Of a DNA stretch of 64,000 nucleotides, positions 27,752 through 36,015 are shown piece after piece. This stretch comes from DATGPD01 sp031423015 (GTDB lineage Bacteria > Planctomycetota > UBA1135 > UBA2386): positions 17,290-81,289 of the forward strand of contig JANPER010000221.1 in the NCBI GenBank assembly GCA_031423015.1, given 5' to 3'. Within the stretch, counting starts at the first letter, position 1. Each line of letters starts with the position of its first letter. A program made the position numbers and the translations under genes. The notes below the pieces were generated by a model. That model made no database searches, had not been told where the DNA came from, and saw only the letters and a program-made list of their open reading frames with translations.

Positions 27752-28181
27752 ATCACCCCCGAACATCCGCGCACCGCTCAACCCCACGGTGCTGGTCCTC
27801 GCCAGCTTCGTGTTGTCACCCATGGGCGCGGGCATCGCGTTGGCGGTGAACGACAGTCGCCTCGACGCCAAGGAACGGGCGCCGTTGACGTTCTACGTGT
27901 TCTTCTTCGTCGCGCTGATCGGCTACCTCGTCGTGGCGCGCCTGCACGTCGAGCGCACGGTGTCCTTCGGTTCGCGAACTGGCTGGTTGCTGGCGCGCGT
28001 GCTGCTCGGCTGGGTCGCCGTCACGCTAGCGTACTTCTGGAGCCGCCCCATGCTGCCGCGCTACGCGCGCGTCCGCGCCGCCGGGATCAGCGCCGGCCGC
28101 CCCTTGTCGGTGTGCGCGCCGGCCCTGCTCGCGAGCGTCGCGCTCGACATCTTCGTCTGGCAGCTCTTCATGCGCCGGTGA
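27744..28181 (+). CDS. Small multi-pass membrane protein
   Basis: A 145-residue protein with about four hydrophobic segments and basic loops (about residues 16-36, 47-67, 80-98 and 122-140). The ATG at 27744 lies inside the end of rarA and overlaps it by eight bases. No family is recognised. It is followed by the DUF72 gene after four bases, so rarA, this gene and DUF72 are probably one transcript. A link in function between the three is not apparent. Confidence 0.65.
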   Translation: MSESPPNIRAPLNPTVLVLASFVLSPMGAGIALAVNDSRLDAKERAPLTFYVFFFVALIGYLVVARLHVERTVSFGSRTGWLLARVLLGWVAVTLAYFWSRPMLPRYARVRAAGISAGRPLSVCAPALLASVALDIFVWQLFMRR

Positions 28182-28185
28182 CGCC

Positions 28186-29058
28186 GTGGGGGTCCACATC
28201 GGCATCGCCGGCTGGAGCTACGACGACTGGAAGGGCAAGGTCTACGCGTCGAGCTGCAAGGACACGCTGGCGTTCTGCGCGCGCTACGTCCAGGTGTTGG
28301 AGGTCAACTCCACATTCTATCGCACGCCGACTCCCGCGGTGAGCGCGCGCTGGATCGAGCGCACGCAGGCGCTCGGCACGCTGTTCACCGCCAAGCTCGG
28401 CCAGGTGTTCACGCACGAACGCCGCCTGTCGGCTGCCGACGTCGACGCGTTTCGCGCCGCGCTGCAACCGATGGCGGCGTCGGGCCGCTTGCGCGCGCTG
28501 TTGGCGCAGTTCGCGCACAGCTTCGCCTGCGATCAGGGCGCCCGCGATCACCTCGCGCGCGTCGTCGCCACCTTCGCCGATGTGGCGCCGATCGCCGTCG
28601 AAGTGCGACACGCAAGCTGGCAGACTCCCTCGGCGCTCGCGTTCCTGCGCGGGCTCGACGTCTCGCTCGTGCACCTCGACTACCCGACACGTGACACTTC
28701 GTTCGACCTACGGCTTACAGGCGTGCACGCACACGACCTCGCTTACTTCCGTCTGCACGGCCGCAACGGGGAGGCCTGGGGCCGCAAGGACGCCGAGCGC
28801 GACGAGGTCTACGACTGGGTTTACTCCGCGGCCGAGGTCGACGACGTCGCGCTGCGTCTGCGCGCCATCGCGCAACAAGCCGGCACCACGCTGGTGGTGG
28901 CCAACAACCACTTCGAGGGCAAGGCGATGAAGCTGGCCTTGGAATTGGTGGCGAAGACCAGCGGCGCGAAGGTGGCGGTGCCGGACCTGCTCCTCGCCAC
29001 CTATCCCGACCTGGCGACCGTCGCGCACCGCACGGGCCAGGGTCGACTCTTCGGCTAG
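28186..29058 (+). CDS. DUF72 protein (YecE-like)
   Basis: A 290-residue protein of the DUF72 family, a TIM-barrel-like group with no settled activity. Landmarks are the start HIGIAGWSYDDWKGKVY, VLEVNSTFYRTP, FTAKLGQVFTHERRL, VEVRHASWQTPSALAFL, and the C-terminal ANNHFEGKAMKLALELV. The GTG start at 28186 is four bases after the previous stop. Length is normal for the family. Confidence 0.9.
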   Translation: MGVHIGIAGWSYDDWKGKVYASSCKDTLAFCARYVQVLEVNSTFYRTPTPAVSARWIERTQALGTLFTAKLGQVFTHERRLSAADVDAFRAALQPMAASGRLRALLAQFAHSFACDQGARDHLARVVATFADVAPIAVEVRHASWQTPSALAFLRGLDVSLVHLDYPTRDTSFDLRLTGVHAHDLAYFRLHGRNGEAWGRKDAERDEVYDWVYSAAEVDDVALRLRAIAQQAGTTLVVANNHFEGKAMKLALELVAKTSGAKVAVPDLLLATYPDLATVAHRTGQGRLFG

Positions 29059-29192
29059 CGCGACCCTCGGCCGTCTGTCGTGCGCCGAGGACAGAGTGGT
29101 CTTCGCTGTGCCGCAGATCGCCGACCAAGACCCCATGCGAGGCCTCCGTCGGTGGCTCGGCGAGTCGGCATGCTTCTCGCAATCATCCGCGC

Positions 29193-29783
29193 ATGCTCGC
29201 TCCCCGCTGGCTCGGTTTGTTCGGCCTGCTTGCCCTCAGCTCTTGCACGACCCACCGCCGCACCGTGGTGGTGACGCCTCAGCCGGCGCGCTTGGTGGAG
29301 ATCGAAGTCGAGGTCTACGACCCGGTGACCAATGGCGTGTGGGAAGGCGTCAGCGTTCGCGTCGTCGAGGGCTATCACGAGTGGAGCGGCTGCACCTGCG
29401 CGGCCGGCAACCCCGACCTCTGGCAGGTCACGGATCGTACCGGCCGCGTGTTGTTTGCCGCCGAAGACCTCGCGGACGCCGACGTCGGCTTTCAAGAAGA
29501 TGTCAGCCGGCGCGCCGTCCTCGACGCGGACCGCGACGTCGACGAGGCCTACGTCCTGATCGAGATCGACGCGATCGGCTTCGACCGCGTGTTCGTCGAC
29601 GTGCCGGTCTCCTGGCAACAGCCCTCCGTCCTGGTGGAGGTGCCCTTCTCGCCCTTCCTGTCGGCGCAGGCTAGTCAGCTCGGGGCGAACTTAGTTCGCG
29701 AACAGAGTCGCGAGGCGCTGCTCGAGCGCGACGCCGCGCGCATCGTCACCGCGCGCGTGCGCCATGCCGCGCCGGTCGAGTAG
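29193..29783 (+). CDS. Lipoprotein of unknown function
   Basis: A 196-residue exported lipoprotein: the signal MLAPRWLGLFGLLALSSC ends in lipobox LSSC. The mature part is beta-rich: EIEVEVYDPVTNGVWEGVSV and AYVLIEIDAIGFDRVFVDVP. It contains a CTC pair at about residue 70 (WSGCTCAAGNPDLWQV). The shape resembles a small beta-sandwich carrier domain. Its last 93 bp overlap the end of the minus-strand thioredoxin-fold gene, so the two transcripts are convergent and antisense to each other at the 3' ends. Confidence 0.65.
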   Translation: MLAPRWLGLFGLLALSSCTTHRRTVVVTPQPARLVEIEVEVYDPVTNGVWEGVSVRVVEGYHEWSGCTCAAGNPDLWQVTDRTGRVLFAAEDLADADVGFQEDVSRRAVLDADRDVDEAYVLIEIDAIGFDRVFVDVPVSWQQPSVLVEVPFSPFLSAQASQLGANLVREQSREALLERDAARIVTARVRHAAPVE

Positions 29784-30785
29784 TAGCGCACCCGGCAACG
29801 CGTCGATCGCCAGCCGCTGCACGAGCGCACCGTCGAAGTCCTTCTCTTGCACCTGCGCCCAGGTGAAGCCCAGCGCGCGCGCGCGTTCGCGCACTTCGTC
29901 GTCGGTACTTCCATCGACGGCGATGCCGACCATCTCGAGGCCCTGAGTGTGAAAGCGCGCGTAGGCCCCCGCCAATCCTGGCGCCTCGGCCGCAGAGATC
30001 GGACACCAGCTCGCCCAGCAGTGCAGCAAGATGACGCGGCCGCGCAGCGCACGCAGGTCGATGATCTGGCCCGAGAGTGCGATCGCACGCGCCTCGATGG
30101 ACTGCGGCACGGTCGATGGCTGATCGGCGCTCGCAGGTTTGCCATAAAGCGATCCCAGCGCGTCGTCACGCAGTCCGTCGCTCAGCTGCTCGTCGGCCAG
30201 CAGGCGCCGCACCAGCGTGACCCGCACGCGCGCCACGTCCGCTTCCGACCCGCACTGCTGCAGCACGCGGTGCACTGAGTCACCGACGAGCTGCGGAGGC
30301 TGACGCAAGTCGAGCGCGCGGAGCGCAAGGGCTTGCACGCGAGCGGCATCGAACTGGTTTTGCGCGGCGGCCTCGCGCAGCGCGCTCACGTAGACCTGGC
30401 CCACGAGTTGGTTGTGCTCGGGGACCGGCAGTCGCGCGTAGCGGGTGAAGTAGGAGTCCAACCGGCGCACCGCGGCTTCGCAGTCGCCGTGCAAGAACTG
30501 ATAGACCGCGGGCGCGTAGTCGAGGGGCGCTAGATCTTGGCCGCGGTACTTGTCGAGGAAGCGCTCGAGTCCTGGCAGGGCTGCGCGGGGATCGGTCTGG
30601 CTGCATGGCGTCAGCACCTGACGCAGGTCGTGTACGAGTTCAGCGCCGGGCAGCGGCGGAGATTGTTGTGCGAGGACCTGCACCGAAAGCACGCTGCTCA
30701 AGAGCCACCTGACGTGGGCTCGCCCGTTCCCCTCGGGTCGGCGAGGAGTCTCGACGCGAGACCGGCGGCGGACTAGGTCTTTCAT
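29691..30785 (-). CDS. TlpA/ResA-like thioredoxin-fold protein with one active-site Cys
   Basis: A 364-residue protein with an N-terminal hydrophobic segment near residues 27-40 (HVRWLLSSVLSVQVLAQQ), a helical region to about residue 225, and a C-terminal thioredoxin-like domain of the AhpC/TSA or TlpA type. The active-site loop reads HCWASWCPISAAEAPGLAG: the first Cys of the usual WCxxC is present but the second is Ser. That would stop normal disulfide reduction and suggests a monothiol, chaperone or peroxidase-like role. The ATG at 30785 gives the best signal. Its 3' end overlaps the convergent lipoprotein gene by 93 bp. Confidence 0.75.
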   Translation of the reverse strand: MKDLVRRRSRVETPRRPEGNGRAHVRWLLSSVLSVQVLAQQSPPLPGAELVHDLRQVLTPCSQTDPRAALPGLERFLDKYRGQDLAPLDYAPAVYQFLHGDCEAAVRRLDSYFTRYARLPVPEHNQLVGQVYVSALREAAAQNQFDAARVQALALRALDLRQPPQLVGDSVHRVLQQCGSEADVARVRVTLVRRLLADEQLSDGLRDDALGSLYGKPASADQPSTVPQSIEARAIALSGQIIDLRALRGRVILLHCWASWCPISAAEAPGLAGAYARFHTQGLEMVGIAVDGSTDDEVRERARALGFTWAQVQEKDFDGALVQRLAIDALPGALLLDRRGMAHARGDDARGVALEQRLATLFAN

Positions 30786-31151
30786 GCAGCGCGCATCGGG
30801 CCCGCCTTCGTTGGCGGGCTGACGGTCCCAGAGTCTAGCCACTGGCATGCACACTAGGGTCGAGGATGTCCGGCGACTTCGGCGGCGGTCGTTCGCTCGC
30901 ATCCGTGTCCGATTTGCCCGGGTCGGGCCCTTGCGAGTGGCCTGAGCTTGGCGGCGATGGGCCCCGCTCCTTGGCCGCCGCTGACCTGCAACCTGTGGTT
31001 TCTGGCCCAAGGCCGCCCTGCGCGGACGATCGCCTTCTCCGCGAATCACCCTGACTGCCGCAGGTGGCCCTCTTGGCGTGGCCGCATCGGGGGCTATCGT
31101 TCTCATGTCGTCCTGCCTGACAAGACGAAGTCACCCCTGGAGTAGCTCACG
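30786..31151. promoter_or_regulatory. Divergent intergenic region
   Basis: This 366 bp gap separates the minus-strand thioredoxin-like gene from the plus-strand Gln-rich protein gene, so it should hold both promoters. I see one perfect 7-bp hairpin (30800-30819, stem GCCCGCC with a six-base loop) in the 5' leader of the minus-strand gene. No convincing -35/-10 pair, riboswitch or gene is visible. A short plus-strand frame at 30866-31054 is probably not coding. Confidence 0.35.
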
Positions 31152-31865
31152 ATGCGCAGATTCATGTTGTTGTCGAGTGCTGTGGCCCTCTTCGCGGGGT
31201 TGGCCCCGGCCCAGCTCGGTCCCGACCCACGCGATCAGATGAAGCAGATTGCCGAGAAGGTCGCGACGGAGATGAAAGAGATCGACCGCTTGCTGATGTC
31301 GCGCGACGCGGGCAAGGCAGCCACCGAGGCGCTGCAACGCAGCGCCGAGGGCATCGACAAGATGCTCGACGGTGCGCAAAGCTCGAACAAGCGCGTGCAA
31401 CAGGGCATCGACGAGCTGATCGAGCAACTCAGTAAGTCGGGGCTTTGAAGCGGTAGTGGCGAAGGCTCTGGTCAGGGCCAACAAGACGAACCGCAGGACG
31501 GCGAGCAGAAGAAGCCGCAGCAGCAGCAGGGGCCGCGCCAGGAGAACCAAACTCCTGACATGGTTCGGCAAGAGCAGCAACAACAGCAACAACAGCAACA
31601 GCAGCAGGGTCAGTCGAAGCCGCAGGGTGGGCAGCCAAACCCGACCTCAGCGGAGAACAAGCAGGCCAGCAAGGCGCAGGCCGACGACGGCAAGGAAGTC
31701 GCGGAGCGGGCGCGCGAAGTCGCCGAGTGGGGCAACCTGCCGGAGTACTTGGGCGGCATCAAGCAGCGCGGCGGTGTGCCCGAGGTGAGCGAGAAGTATC
31801 GCAAGCTCTACGACGCGTACCTCAGGGCGCAGTCGAAGAAGCCGGCGACCAACACGCCGAAGTGA
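31152..31865 (+). CDS. Secreted coiled-coil/Gln-rich protein interrupted by an in-frame TGA
   Basis: One continuous frame of 238 codons, broken only by a TGA at 31446-31448. The first 98 residues are a signal peptide (MRRFMLLSSAVALFAGLAPA) and an amphipathic helix (MKQIAEKVATEMKEIDRLLM). After the TGA the same frame goes on with a Gly/Ser/Gln-rich linker (SGSGEGSGQGQQDE), a Gln tract, and a C-terminal motif WGNLPEYLGGIKQRGGVPEV followed by YRKLYDAYLRA. Nothing else disrupts the frame, and the residues either side of the stop are of the same Gly/Ser type. The choices are a fresh nonsense mutation (GGA or CGA to TGA), readthrough, Sec insertion or a base error. If translation stops, a 98-residue secreted helix remains. 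Confidence 0.7.
31464..31479 (+). promoter_or_regulatory. Stem-loop 15 nt downstream of the in-frame TGA
   Basis: Six base pairs (one G-U) close a four-base loop GGTC: GGCTCT-GGTC-AGGGCC. The loop begins 21 bases after the TGA at 31446. Size, distance and the leading G in the loop are within what is described for bacterial selenocysteine insertion elements, but in such GC-rich DNA a stem of this size is easily due to chance. Low confidence as a functional element. Confidence 0.2.
31575..31607 (+). repeat. CAG/CAA trinucleotide tract (poly-Gln)
   Basis: Eleven consecutive Gln codons mixing CAG and CAA, inside the downstream half of the interrupted gene. Mixed codons argue against recent slippage of a pure repeat. 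It would code for a flexible Gln-rich segment. Confidence 0.7.
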
Positions 31866-31883
31866 ACCGCGTTTGCGGCACGC

Positions 31884-31918
31884 CTCAGAGCCTGAGCAAC
31901 AATTGCTCAGGCTCTGAG
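31884..31918 (+). terminator. Strong intrinsic-type terminator hairpin
   Basis: A perfect 16-bp stem (CTCAGAGCCTGAGCAA) with a three-base loop, followed by TTCTTTG. It lies 18 bp after the stop of the Gln-rich gene and between this gene and convergent recD2, so it could end transcription from either side. The T-run is short. Confidence 0.7.
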
Positions 31919-31928
31919 TTCTTTGCTG

Positions 31929-32055
31929 GTGGGGGAGGCGGACCCTCCCCCACGCCGGCCGCGACACGCGGCCTCCCCCTCCTCGGCGCCTGATGGGCGC
32001 CGGGCGGCCACGGCGGGTCGATTTCTGCTCACGCCCTTAGATTAGGACTTAGGGC
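31929..32055. repeat. Cluster of short palindromes between convergent genes
   Basis: Immediately after the terminator hairpin lie three more perfect palindromes: 31929-31953 (10-bp stem, five-base loop, GTGGGGGAGG), 31957-31973 (7-bp stem, three-base loop) and GGCGCC repeated around TGATG near 31984-32000. An imperfect 8-bp palindrome at 32032-32055 contains the recD2 stop codon and three TAAG-type units. The sequence GCCCTAAGTCC there (minus strand) also occurs in the element at 62884-62986. The cluster looks like a REP-type intergenic region; its role may be RNA protection or termination. Confidence 0.45.
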
Positions 32056-34229
32056 AGCGCCGCGCGCAGTCGCTCCGCCAGCCCGCTGTTGCGCCGCAAC
32101 GCCTCGGCGTTGTCGACCGCCATCTGCAACGCCTTGGCCGAGCCCACGAGCACTACGAGGCGCCGTCCGCGCGTCACCGCGGTGTAGAGCAAGTTGCGCC
32201 GCAGCATCATGAAGTGCTCGGTGGTGAGCGGGATCACGACGGCGGGGTACTCGCTGCCTTGCGCTCGGTGCACTGAGATGGCGTAGCCAGGCACCAACTG
32301 GTCGAGCTCACCGGCAGCGTAGGTCAGCGTACGCTCGCCAAAGCGCACCAGCAGTCGCTCCTCGTCGTCGATGTCGACGACGCGACCGGCATCGCCGTTG
32401 AACACCTCGCGCTCGTGATCGTTGCGCACCTGCAGCACCTTGTCGCCGACGCGGAACGTCGCCGCGCCGCGCGTGATCTCGCGGCCCGTGGGGTTCAGCG
32501 TCTGCCGCAGCTCCGCGTTGAGGGCGTCGGCGCCGACTTCGCCGCGGTACATCGGACACAGCACCTGGATTTCGAGCAGCGGGTCCAGACCGAAAGCGCG
32601 CGGGATGCGTTGGGCTAGCAACTCGCGCAGCACGGAGCGCGTCTGCGTGACGTTCGGAGTCTCGATGAAGAAGAAGTCAGCGCCTTCCTCGCCGCGTCCG
32701 GGGGCGGTGCCGTGCAGGATCTCGTGTGCCGCGGCGACGATGTGCGACGCCTTCTGCTGCCGGAAGATCTCGCGCAGCGCCCTGACTGGCACGACCCCGC
32801 TGTCGATGAGATCGCGCAGGAAGTTGCCAGGGCCGACCGCGGGCAGTTGGTCGGCGTCGCCCATGAACACCACGCGCATGCCCGGCGGCGTGGCGCGCAG
32901 CAGGGCGTAGGCCAATTGCACGTCGAGCATCGAGGTCTCGTCGACCACCAGCATGTCACCCTCGATGGGGTTCTCCGCCGCGCGTTGAAAGCGGTAGATG
33001 CCGGCCTGGAACTCGAGCAACCGATGGATCGTGGTGGCGGCGTGCTTGGTGGCCTCTTCGAGGCGCTTGCTGGCGCGCCCCGTCGGGGCGCACAGCCGCA
33101 GCCGCAGTCCGTGTTGGCGCATGATGTTGACCAGCGCGCGCACGATCGTGGTCTTGCCGACGCCCGGTCCACCGGTGATCACCGACACCGGCCCGTGCAG
33201 CGCGCTCACCAGCGCCGCGCGTTGGCCGTCGGGCAGTTGCAAAGCGCTGCTGGCCGCAAACGTCGCGACGGCCTGCGTGGCGTCGAACGGCAGCGCGCGC
33301 AGCGCCGCCGTCGCCAACTGCGCGAGTCGGCGCGCACAGCCCAGCTCGGCCAAGTGCAGCGTGCGCGGATACACCCGCGCGCTGCTGCCGACGCACTCTT
33401 CGGCGACGACTCGGCCGTCGTGCGACAAGTCGCGCACCGCGTCCTCCACGAGTTCTGGGTCCACATCGAGCAGACCGACCGTCGCCTGCACCAGTTCGTC
33501 GGCGGGCAAGAAGCAGTGACCTTCACGCGTCGCCTCGCCGAGCGTGAACATGGCGCCGGCGCGCACGCGCGACGGCGCGTCGCGCGCGATACCTAGGCGT
33601 TGCGCCAGCTGATCGGCGGTCTTGAAGCCGACGCCGATGACCTCGTCGGCCAGACGAAACGGATCGGCTTCGATCAGCGCCGCGGCACCGCGGCCGTAGC
33701 GCTTCACGATGCGCGTCGCCAACGCCGCCCCCAGTCCGTGGCTGCGCAAGAACACCATCACGTCCTGCACGTCGCGCTGCGCGCGCAGCGCCTCGACCAG
33801 GCCGCTCGCTTTGGCCGAACCGAGGCCGCGCACGTCCCGCAGCCGGTCGGGCGTCGCGTCGATGATCGCCAACGCGTCGTCACCCAGCGCGTCGACGATC
33901 TTGCGCGCGGTCGCCGGCCCGATGCCGTGCACCAGGCCAGAGCCCAGGTATGCCACCAAGCCGTCCTTGGTCTTGGGCCCCTCCGACTCCACCAGCCGGA
34001 CCTCCATCTGCCGCCCGAAGCGGGGGTGCTCGGTGACCTTCCCGGTCAGTCTAAGCTGCTGGCCCTCATTGAATTGGGCCAGGACCCCAACCACTGTCAC
34101 GAGGCCGCCGGGAGGCTCGGTCTGCAGTCGGACGACAGCAAAACCGGTCTCAGCGTTCTTGAACGTGAAGCGCGCGACGGTGCCGCTCCATGTGACCTCG
34201 CCTGGCTCTTGCGCGCTGTTTTGTGGCAC
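32049..34229 (-). CDS. recD2: RecD2-type 5'-3' DNA helicase
   Basis: An ATP-dependent SF1B helicase of 726 residues. The N-terminal 200 residues have an OB-fold followed by helix-hairpin-helix segments (YLGSGLVHGIGPATARKIV and LRDVRGLGSAKASGLVEAL), which RecD2 has and RecD of RecBCD lacks. The helicase core has Walker A GGPGVGKTT, motif II VVDETSML, motif III GDADQLPAVGPG, and motif VI AVTRGRRLVVLVG. In genomes with AddAB it works in DNA repair without RecBC. The GTG start at 34229 fits the family length. It is divergent from rpsU. Confidence 0.93.
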   Translation of the reverse strand: MPQNSAQEPGEVTWSGTVARFTFKNAETGFAVVRLQTEPPGGLVTVVGVLAQFNEGQQLRLTGKVTEHPRFGRQMEVRLVESEGPKTKDGLVAYLGSGLVHGIGPATARKIVDALGDDALAIIDATPDRLRDVRGLGSAKASGLVEALRAQRDVQDVMVFLRSHGLGAALATRIVKRYGRGAAALIEADPFRLADEVIGVGFKTADQLAQRLGIARDAPSRVRAGAMFTLGEATREGHCFLPADELVQATVGLLDVDPELVEDAVRDLSHDGRVVAEECVGSSARVYPRTLHLAELGCARRLAQLATAALRALPFDATQAVATFAASSALQLPDGQRAALVSALHGPVSVITGGPGVGKTTIVRALVNIMRQHGLRLRLCAPTGRASKRLEEATKHAATTIHRLLEFQAGIYRFQRAAENPIEGDMLVVDETSMLDVQLAYALLRATPPGMRVVFMGDADQLPAVGPGNFLRDLIDSGVVPVRALREIFRQQKASHIVAAAHEILHGTAPGRGEEGADFFFIETPNVTQTRSVLRELLAQRIPRAFGLDPLLEIQVLCPMYRGEVGADALNAELRQTLNPTGREITRGAATFRVGDKVLQVRNDHEREVFNGDAGRVVDIDDEERLLVRFGERTLTYAAGELDQLVPGYAISVHRAQGSEYPAVVIPLTTEHFMMLRRNLLYTAVTRGRRLVVLVGSAKALQMAVDNAEALRRNSGLAERLRAALP

Positions 34230-34347
34230 CGGGCGTTGCTCGAACTGGGGGCGAGGTTATCGTCCGCGACCCGCCTGACGGTCGATGAATCGGCCACGGC
34301 AGCGCAAGCCGCGCCGGCCGAGTGTTGATCGCAACCCTTCGTGACGA

Positions 34348-34638
34348 ATGATCAAGGTCCAAATCCGCCCCAATGAGCCCGTCGATGCGGCTCTCCGTCG
34401 CTTCAAGCGGCAGTGCAACTACGCCGGCGTGTTCCGCCTGGCCAAGAAGTACAACAACTACGAGAAGCCGAGCGACAAGAAGCGGCGCGAAGACCGGGAG
34501 CGCATCCGCAACATCCAGCGCGCCCAGCGCCGGCAGACGCGCGTGCGCACGCGCACGGCGCGCAAGTCCAAGGTGAAGGCCGCGCAGTCTGGTGACCCCG
34601 AAGACGTTGGCGTCGATGCGGTAGCGGCTCTCGACTGA
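34348..34638 (+). CDS. rpsU: 30S ribosomal protein bS21
   Basis: A 96-residue basic protein beginning MIKVQIRPNEPVDAALRRFK, then RQCNYAGVFRLAKKY, the bS21 core. The usual length is about 58-75 residues, so here the C-terminus has a basic stretch (IRNIQRAQRRQTRVRTRTAR) and an extra tail with acidic residues. bS21 sits near the 3' end of 16S rRNA and helps initiation. No strong Shine-Dalgarno sequence is seen. It is followed after 78 bp by the pseudouridine synthase. Confidence 0.95.
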   Translation: MIKVQIRPNEPVDAALRRFKRQCNYAGVFRLAKKYNNYEKPSDKKRREDRERIRNIQRAQRRQTRVRTRTARKSKVKAAQSGDPEDVGVDAVAALD

Positions 34639-34716
34639 AGCCCCTCTGGCTGAGCGCCGGCTCCGCCGGGTTGCTTGCAGCCGTTCGCTGGTGATCGTCC
34701 GGGCTAGACTGCCCGC

Positions 34717-35760
34717 GTGCTGCCCCGCTTCGCTGGCCAACCGCCAAGAGATCTGACCCGACCGCTGCAACGCGTCGAGGTGAAGATCGACGCCCGGCAG
34801 GCCGGCGCCCGCCTCGATGTGGCGCTGCAGTTCTTTCTGTCTTGGCGCTCACGCACGGCTGTGCATCGGCTGATTCGCGAAGGCCTCGTCGAACTGGATG
34901 GCCGCGTGGCGCGACCGTCGTCGCGCGTGCGTCATGGCGAGTTGATCGTCGTGAATGTGCCGGACAAGCCCGAGCCTGATGTCTCGACGGCGCCGACCGA
35001 CTTCGAGGTGCCGATCCTGTACGAGGATCGGTGGCTCGTCGTCGTCGACAAGCCGGCCGGTCTTGCGGTGCACCCGGCGGGCCGGCGGGTCTACGGCACG
35101 CTGATCCACTTCTTGCACTGTCGCTACCGGCGACCCGACGATCCCGCGCACGATGTCGTGCCGCGCCTCTTGCACCGCCTCGATCGCGAGACTTCCGGCG
35201 TCGTCGCCGCGGGTCTCGATGACGACTTTCATGCGGAGGTCGGCCGCCAGTTCGAGGATCGCTTGGTGCGCAAGACCTACCTGGCCGTGGTGCGCGGTCA
35301 GCCACCTGCTCGGTCTGGCAGCGTCGAGTTCGGCATCGGCCCGGCGCGTTCCGGCACTGCCATCCGACTCAAGATGGAGGCGCGCCGCGACGGCAGCGGT
35401 CTGTCGGCGTCGACGCAGTATCGCGTGCTCGCCACGACTGACGAGTTGTCGCTCGTCGAGCTGTCACCCAAGACCGGGCGAACCCACCAGCTGCGCGTGC
35501 ACATGGCAGCGATCGGTTGCCCGCTCGTGGGCGACAAGGTCTACGGCGTGCCCGACGCGATCTTCCTCGCGCACATCAAGGGCGAACTTTCGGTCGAGCA
35601 GCAGAGCGATCTCATCCTCGATCGTCACGCGTTGCACGCGCACCGGCTGCGACTGCATCACCCTCGGCGGCAGCAGGACTTGGAGATCGTCGCGCCGTTG
35701 CCGCCTGACATGGCTGCCCTGGTCGGCGTCGATCCGAACGATCCCCTCAGGTCCCGATAG
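34717..35760 (+). CDS. RluA/RluD-family pseudouridine synthase
   Basis: An RNA pseudouridine synthase of 347 residues. An S4-type RNA-binding domain (GARLDVALQFFLSWRSRTAV to LDGRVARPSSRV) is followed by the catalytic domain with PILYEDRWLVVVDKPAGLAV, the active-site motif HRLDRETSGVV (catalytic Asp), KTYLAVVRG and KTGRTHQLRVHM. The substrate is probably 23S rRNA or tRNA. The GTG at 34717 gives a full-length protein. It is likely in one transcript with rpsU. The 255 bp up to the Kelch gene show no recognised element. Confidence 0.92.
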   Translation: MLPRFAGQPPRDLTRPLQRVEVKIDARQAGARLDVALQFFLSWRSRTAVHRLIREGLVELDGRVARPSSRVRHGELIVVNVPDKPEPDVSTAPTDFEVPILYEDRWLVVVDKPAGLAVHPAGRRVYGTLIHFLHCRYRRPDDPAHDVVPRLLHRLDRETSGVVAAGLDDDFHAEVGRQFEDRLVRKTYLAVVRGQPPARSGSVEFGIGPARSGTAIRLKMEARRDGSGLSASTQYRVLATTDELSLVELSPKTGRTHQLRVHMAAIGCPLVGDKVYGVPDAIFLAHIKGELSVEQQSDLILDRHALHAHRLRLHHPRRQQDLEIVAPLPPDMAALVGVDPNDPLRSR

Positions 35761-36015
35761 GGATCCGTTGCCGCATCTGCCGAGGTCACTCGGCATCGCG
35801 TCATCGGCGTGGACTGGCGCGAACGGAGCCCCCGTGTTCGTGCCGCCTGAACTGTTGATCGTCGGCGCGGGACGACCTGTGTCTTGTCCGCTGCGGTGCG
35901 CCTCGCCATGCTCACCGCTCAATCTGCCGCCCAACGAAGTCGTTGATGAACGGCGGCAGGATCGCTGGGATAGGTCGCCTCGCTCGACCGAAGCCCGGCC
36001 CCACTCGAAGGATCC

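Noticed and set aside
30866..31054. 62-codon plus-strand ORF in the 366-bp divergent region
   Set aside because: No ribosome binding site and a Pro/Gly/Ser/Arg composition typical of random GC-rich frames.
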